Assembly (NCBI GenBank): GCA_963706905.1
Contig: CAVPNY010000024.1
Span: 1-48,511, forward strand
Reading direction: 5' to 3'
Origin: CAVPNY01 sp963706905
GTDB taxonomy: Bacteria > Chloroflexota > Anaerolineae > Anaerolineales > UBA4823
DNA: 48,511 bases
This document shows positions 45,356-48,511 of this stretch, piece after piece. Within the stretch, counting starts at the first letter, position 1, and the number at the start of each line of letters is the position of its first letter. The notes under the pieces were generated by a model, which did not search any database, had not been told where the DNA came from, and saw nothing but the letters and a program-made list of their open reading frames with translations. A program made the translations under genes and the position numbers.

Positions 45356-45781
45356 TCAAACGGGCCGGCCTGTCCAGGGGCCAACCCCCTCAATCCTGTC
45401 AACTTGAATTCGGGTGACATATCCGGCCGGAGGGTTCTCCATCGGCGGAAACTTCACCCCAGGGCCGATATAGACCTCTGCCAACCGCTGCAGTAGCTCA
45501 GGCGCGCCACCTTCCTGGATGTGCGCCTGACCGTAAAGCACCGCGTATTCTGTGAGACCCATGGCGCTTTTTGTTGCTGACTCCAGGGAGATGGCAACCC
45601 GGGGATCTCGTTCGATGTTCCTGACCTTGCGATTCCTGGGCAGGTGGCCGGCGACAACTTCGTCCCCATCCAGGCCGATCCAGACGAGGGTAACTTGAGG
45701 GCTGCCGTCGCGATTGAGCGTGACAAGGTGGGCGTGGCAGCCGGATTCGATTAAATCTCTGATTTCCTTAGGGATCTTCAC
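45356..45781 (-). CDS. PPOX-class flavin/F420-binding protein
   Basis: A 141-residue split-barrel protein of the pyridoxamine 5'-phosphate-oxidase fold, as in PPOX-class F420-dependent enzymes. Seen: LVTLNRDGSPQVTLVWIGLD, NRKVRNIERDPRVAIS and YVTRIQVDRIEGVGPW. It would bind FMN or F420 at a dimer interface; the cofactor cannot be told from sequence. It is read towards the DinB gene (convergent). The 174 nt between them show nothing. Confidence 0.87.
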   Translation of the reverse strand: MKIPKEIRDLIESGCHAHLVTLNRDGSPQVTLVWIGLDGDEVVAGHLPRNRKVRNIERDPRVAISLESATKSAMGLTEYAVLYGQAHIQEGGAPELLQRLAEVYIGPGVKFPPMENPPAGYVTRIQVDRIEGVGPWTGRPV

Positions 45782-45892
45782 TTTTGACCTCTCATGATGG
45801 AGTCTTCATGCGGGGATTTTTATCGCATGATGTGTTGGTTGGCAGAGTGACGGTTAACTTATCGATATTAGTGGTATTTTACCTTATAACTC

Positions 45893-46123
45893 TCATATAA
45901 CCCTCGGCGCGCCGATGAATTGCACGATAGTCCTTCTCTGAATTAACAAATGCGGCCCGTTGTCCGCAAGCTGGCGCGCCTCTTGCTGTGCAGCCGATCC
46001 CCGATTATAATAAGACAATATATATTCTATTACTCCTATTAAAACGCCGATTCCAAATAAGGGGAGAGCAATCCCGGCGTTGCGTGGGGAACCTGAGGAG
46101 GTATACAGCTTACTATTCTTCAT
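45893..46123 (-). CDS. Possible small membrane protein
   Basis: A 76-codon frame with one hydrophobic span (GIALPLFGIGVLIGVIEYIL) after a short polar N-terminus. It has no Shine-Dalgarno sequence and no recognised relatives, so it may be chance. If false, the 430-nt gap between 45781 and 46216 holds nothing but the ribosome-binding site of the M28 gene. Confidence 0.3.
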   Translation of the reverse strand: MKNSKLYTSSGSPRNAGIALPLFGIGVLIGVIEYILSYYNRGSAAQQEARQLADNGPHLLIQRRTIVQFIGAPRVI

Positions 46124-46215
46124 TCCAGGAGATGGAAATCAAGCAGTGCAATCCAGCATCGTAGACCGCATCGCTCACCAGGTTTCACCAATCCAAACCG
46201 AAGGAGATCGGATCT

Positions 46216-47716
46216 ATGTTTCGTCGAAAGAAGCTCGTTATCAGCCTGGTCCTGGCGCTGAGCGCCACCCTGGTCGCCATCAGCGTTGTGCTGGCTGGCC
46301 CGGCGGCCTGCGAAGACCGCGTCAACAACACCTTTGCCAAGCTATTACAATGCGTCACCGTCGATGGGGTGCGTGAGCACCAGGCCGCCTTCCAGGCTAT
46401 CGCCGATGCCAACGGCGGCACCCGCGTTTCCGGCACCGCCGGCTACGACCAGTCGGTCGATTATGTTGTGGAGCGCATGACCGCCGCCGGTTATGCGGTC
46501 ACTGTCCAACCCTTCCAGTTCCAGACCTTCATATCATTGTCCCCCGCCGTGTTGCAGATCGTGTCGCCGAATCCAGGGCCGGTGGACAACAATGTTATGT
46601 CCTACTCTGGCAGCGGCGATCACACCGCCGCTGTGACAGCCCTGGCTTATCCGCCAGCAGATGCCACACCCGGCTGTGAAGCGGCTGACTACGCCGGCTT
46701 TCCGGCAGGCAATATCGCCCTGATCAGCCGCGGCGCCTGCACCTTCGCCATCAAGGCCGCCAACGCCCAGGCGGCAGGTGCGGTGGGTGTGATCATCTTC
46801 AACAACGCACCCGGACCGCTCAACGGCACCCTGGGCAACGGCTTCACCCTGAACATTTCGGTGACCGGGATCAGCCAGGCGGATGGCCAGCTGTTGGCAC
46901 AGTACGCCATGTCTGGACTGACCATGCGCCTCAAGACCGACACCTTCCGCGGCATCGCCACCACCTACAACGTGCTGGCTGAGTCGGTCGACGGCGACCC
47001 GAACAACGTAGTCATGGCCGGCGCCCACCTCGACTCAGTCAACGCCGGCCCTGGTATCCAGGACAACGGCTCGGGCAGCGCGGCCATTCTCGAAGTCGCC
47101 GAGCAGATGGCCAAGGTCAAGCCGCGCAACAAGCTGCGCTTCGCCTGGTGGGGGGCCGAGGAGGCCGGCCTGGTAGGCTCGACCTACTACGTCAATAACC
47201 TCGCGGCAGATGATCTGGCCAAGGTTACCCTGTATCTCAATTTCGACATGATCGCCTCGCCCAACCACGTCTTCTTCGTCTACGACGGCGATGACTCCGA
47301 CGGCGTCGGTGCAGGTCCTGGCCCGGCTGGCTCGGATCGCATCGAGAAGCTGTTCGAAAAGTTCTACACCCAGCGCGGCCATGCCTTTACAGGCACCGAC
47401 TTCTCCGGGCGATCGGATTACGGCCCCTTCATCGCCCAGGGCATCCCCTCCGGCGGCCTGTTCACCGGCGCTGAGGGCATCAAGACGGCTGCTGAAGCTG
47501 CTGTGTGGGGCGGCACAGCCGGATCGCTGTACGATCCCTGCTATCACCAGGCCTGTGACACCTACGATAACGTCAACCTGCAGGCATTCGACGTCAACTC
47601 CGACGCAGTGGCTTACTCGATGCTTGCAGTACGCCATGAACACACAGGAGATCAACGGCGAGCGGGGCAAAGGCAACTTCAAGCCGGATTACTGGGGCGA
47701 CGAGCTGATCAAGTAA
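46216..47716 (+). pseudogene. Secreted M28-family zinc peptidase with PA domain, one late frameshift
   Basis: A signal peptide (about 1-28), a PA insert (about 145-240), then an M28 peptidase with H271, D273, D283 (HLDS, QDNGSG), catalytic E315 and metal ligand E316 (WWGAEEAG), D344 (LNFDMIASPN) and H444 (CYHQACDT), all five zinc ligands present. An aminopeptidase of the S/Y type that acts outside the cell. AAGGAG precedes the ATG. At 47626 one extra G shifts the frame; removing it restores QYAMNTQEINGERGKGNFKP and the stop at 47714-47716. Only the last ~30 residues are affected. Confidence 0.88.
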
Positions 47717-47741
47717 GCCAGTCTGTTCCCAAATGAGTGAT

Positions 47742-47785
47742 AACTTCGGAAGTTTAAGGCGAATGTTTGCCCAACTTCCGAAGTT
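47742..47785. terminator. Hairpin between convergent genes
   Basis: AACTTCGGAAGTT (47742-47754) and AACTTCCGAAGTT (47773-47785) are exact reverse complements around an 18-nt loop. It lies between the M28 gene and the minus-strand gene at 47862 and could end both transcripts. Confidence 0.5.
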
Positions 47786-47861
47786 TGCTTTTCGCCAACC
47801 TGCCCGGCATTCTGCTCATATCGACAAGCTCCTTTCTTGGGAATGGATCAAGGGTCTGTTA

Positions 47862-48361
47862 CTATCCGGGCCGAGATTCAGCCGGACTACTCAGCCCAAT
47901 CGGCTGTGCCTGCGCCTCCCCTTCAAGCACAGCCCGCAGGGCAGCCAGCTTCTTGCGGGTGTACTCGGCGCGATGGGGTCGATCAGCGCGCTCAAACGCT
48001 GCGGCCAGATCGAGCCAGGCTTGCGGGTCGAGCTCCCGCTCGAAGTAGAAATCGTCTTCCAGGTCCAGGGCGCGGGCGCCAGCCCGTCGGGCGCCGGGGG
48101 GGAAGGAGCGGCAAGCTGGCGAAGCGGTCGGTGCCGGCCAGGCGGGCAGCCATCCCCCGCAGCTCGGCGATGCGCGGGAAGTACTGCGACCTCCGCCATG
48201 TGGCGCTCGGCCGCCCGCCACAACAGGTCGATGGGGATATCCTCCAGCATGCGGACATAAATCTCAAGCGTGTCCCGCGACACCTTCTGGTTGGGGAAAG
48301 CCTGGGTCAAGGCTATCAGCACCTTGACCACCTCTTGACTATCCGCAATAGGAGTAATCAT
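47862..48361 (-). pseudogene. Helicase-loader-like (G39P-type) protein, two frameshifts
   Basis: Restored length is about 165 residues. The ATG at 48361 opens MITPIADSQEVVKVLIALTQ, then IYVRMLEDIPIDLLWRAAER. One extra base near 48188 joins it to QYFPRIAELRGMAARLAGTD, and a C7 run (48096-48102) that should be C6 joins to ARALDLEDDFYFERELDPQA. The (T/A)FP ... DIP ... A ... FPRIAE pattern resembles loaders of the DnaB helicase in phages (G39P/DnaI-type); this is a motif-level impression. The start overlaps the gene before it by 23 nt. Confidence 0.5.
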
Positions 48362-48511
48362 TGAGCATCTGCTGGAGGGTCTGCTCGGTCGACTCTTTGC
48401 CCGGCTGCTCAGCCCGGCACTGGCGGCAGCCTGCCGGCCCGCCGCGCTGGTACAGATCGAGCTGCCCGATGATATTGCGGGGACTCCAGCCATGACCCAG
48501 CCAGTGCTCCA
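48339..48511 (-). CDS. C-terminal part of an unknown protein, cut by the window edge
   Basis: The last 56 codons of a gene that runs in from beyond the window, ending EHWLGHGWSPRNIIGQLDLY then a CRQC pair and LQQMLNDYSYCG with TAG at 48339. A Cys pair after a basic region suggests a small zinc site. Its overlap with the loader-like gene makes them one transcript. No family is recognised. Confidence 0.55.
   Translation of the reverse strand, partial: EHWLGHGWSPRNIIGQLDLYQRGGPAGCRQCRAEQPGKESTEQTLQQMLNDYSYCG

Noticed and set aside
1..48511. tRNA, rRNA or CRISPR loci
   Set aside because: No cloverleaf with a GTTCGA-type T arm, no rRNA sequence and no regular repeat-spacer array was seen on either strand.

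Overview
The window looks like a chromosomal segment of an uncultivated Chloroflexota bacterium, most likely Anaerolineae. This rests on style, not on a marker gene. Several lipoproteins have long Pro/Thr stalks behind a lipobox, two secreted proteins end in a (Y/F)-(L/M)-P-x-x-x-R tail, and the gene mix is one often met in that phylum: a RACo-type corrinoid activator with DUF1638, HdeD-like proteins, DinB and PPOX proteins, and cyclase-ATPase-TPR regulators. There is no rRNA, tRNA or CRISPR array.

Layout. 1-731: a VapBC-type toxin-antitoxin operon with its own promoter and palindromic operator. 1072-10767: mostly minus-strand genes: secreted beta-helix protein, two membrane proteins, DAG-kinase-like lipid kinase, Pro/Thr-stalk lipoprotein, OmdA-like protein, MBL hydrolase, HdeD-like protein, an Ala-rich helical protein and a frameshifted flavodoxin. 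10915-13466: DUF1638 plus an ASKHA/ferredoxin corrinoid activator (two frameshifts). 13607-18508: a five-gene minus-strand operon that joins a PBP-domain regulator, two lipoproteins built of molybdopterin-oxidoreductase-like domains, and a WtpA/WtpB tungstate/molybdate importer without its ATPase, behind a 20-bp perfect palindrome. 18869-23177: a Cys-rich protein, a lipoprotein and an MFS transporter. 23082-32763: an accretion zone. The last ~96 bp of the MFS gene recur at 23936 and, decayed, at 32676. Between the copies lie a DUF433/DUF5615 toxin-antitoxin pair, a complete IS630 element, a nitroreductase, an A/T-richer DUF7000-like gene, an XRE-ATPase-TPR regulator split by a complete IS21 element, and a cupredoxin lipoprotein. 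32838-37712: membrane protein, two tandem DHFR-family genes, a dienelactone hydrolase and a second MFS. 37936-39241: a probably imported padR/pentapeptide cassette. 39327-45781: a large cyclase-ATPase-TPR protein carrying two in-frame TGA codons, a secreted Ig-like protein, and DUF1905, DinB and PPOX genes. 46216-47716: a secreted M28 peptidase. 47862-48511: the edge of a possible phage or plasmid replication module.

Two features colour everything. At least fourteen single-base frameshifts split otherwise intact genes, many of them in homopolymers, so many apparent pseudogenes are probably assembly errors. Long, nearly loop-less perfect hairpins (12-23 bp stems) occupy many intergenic spaces and may be terminators or a repeat family.

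The best candidate for an undescribed system is the oxyanion operon at 13607-18508. The best candidate for an unusual mobile process is the triplicated MFS 3' end.
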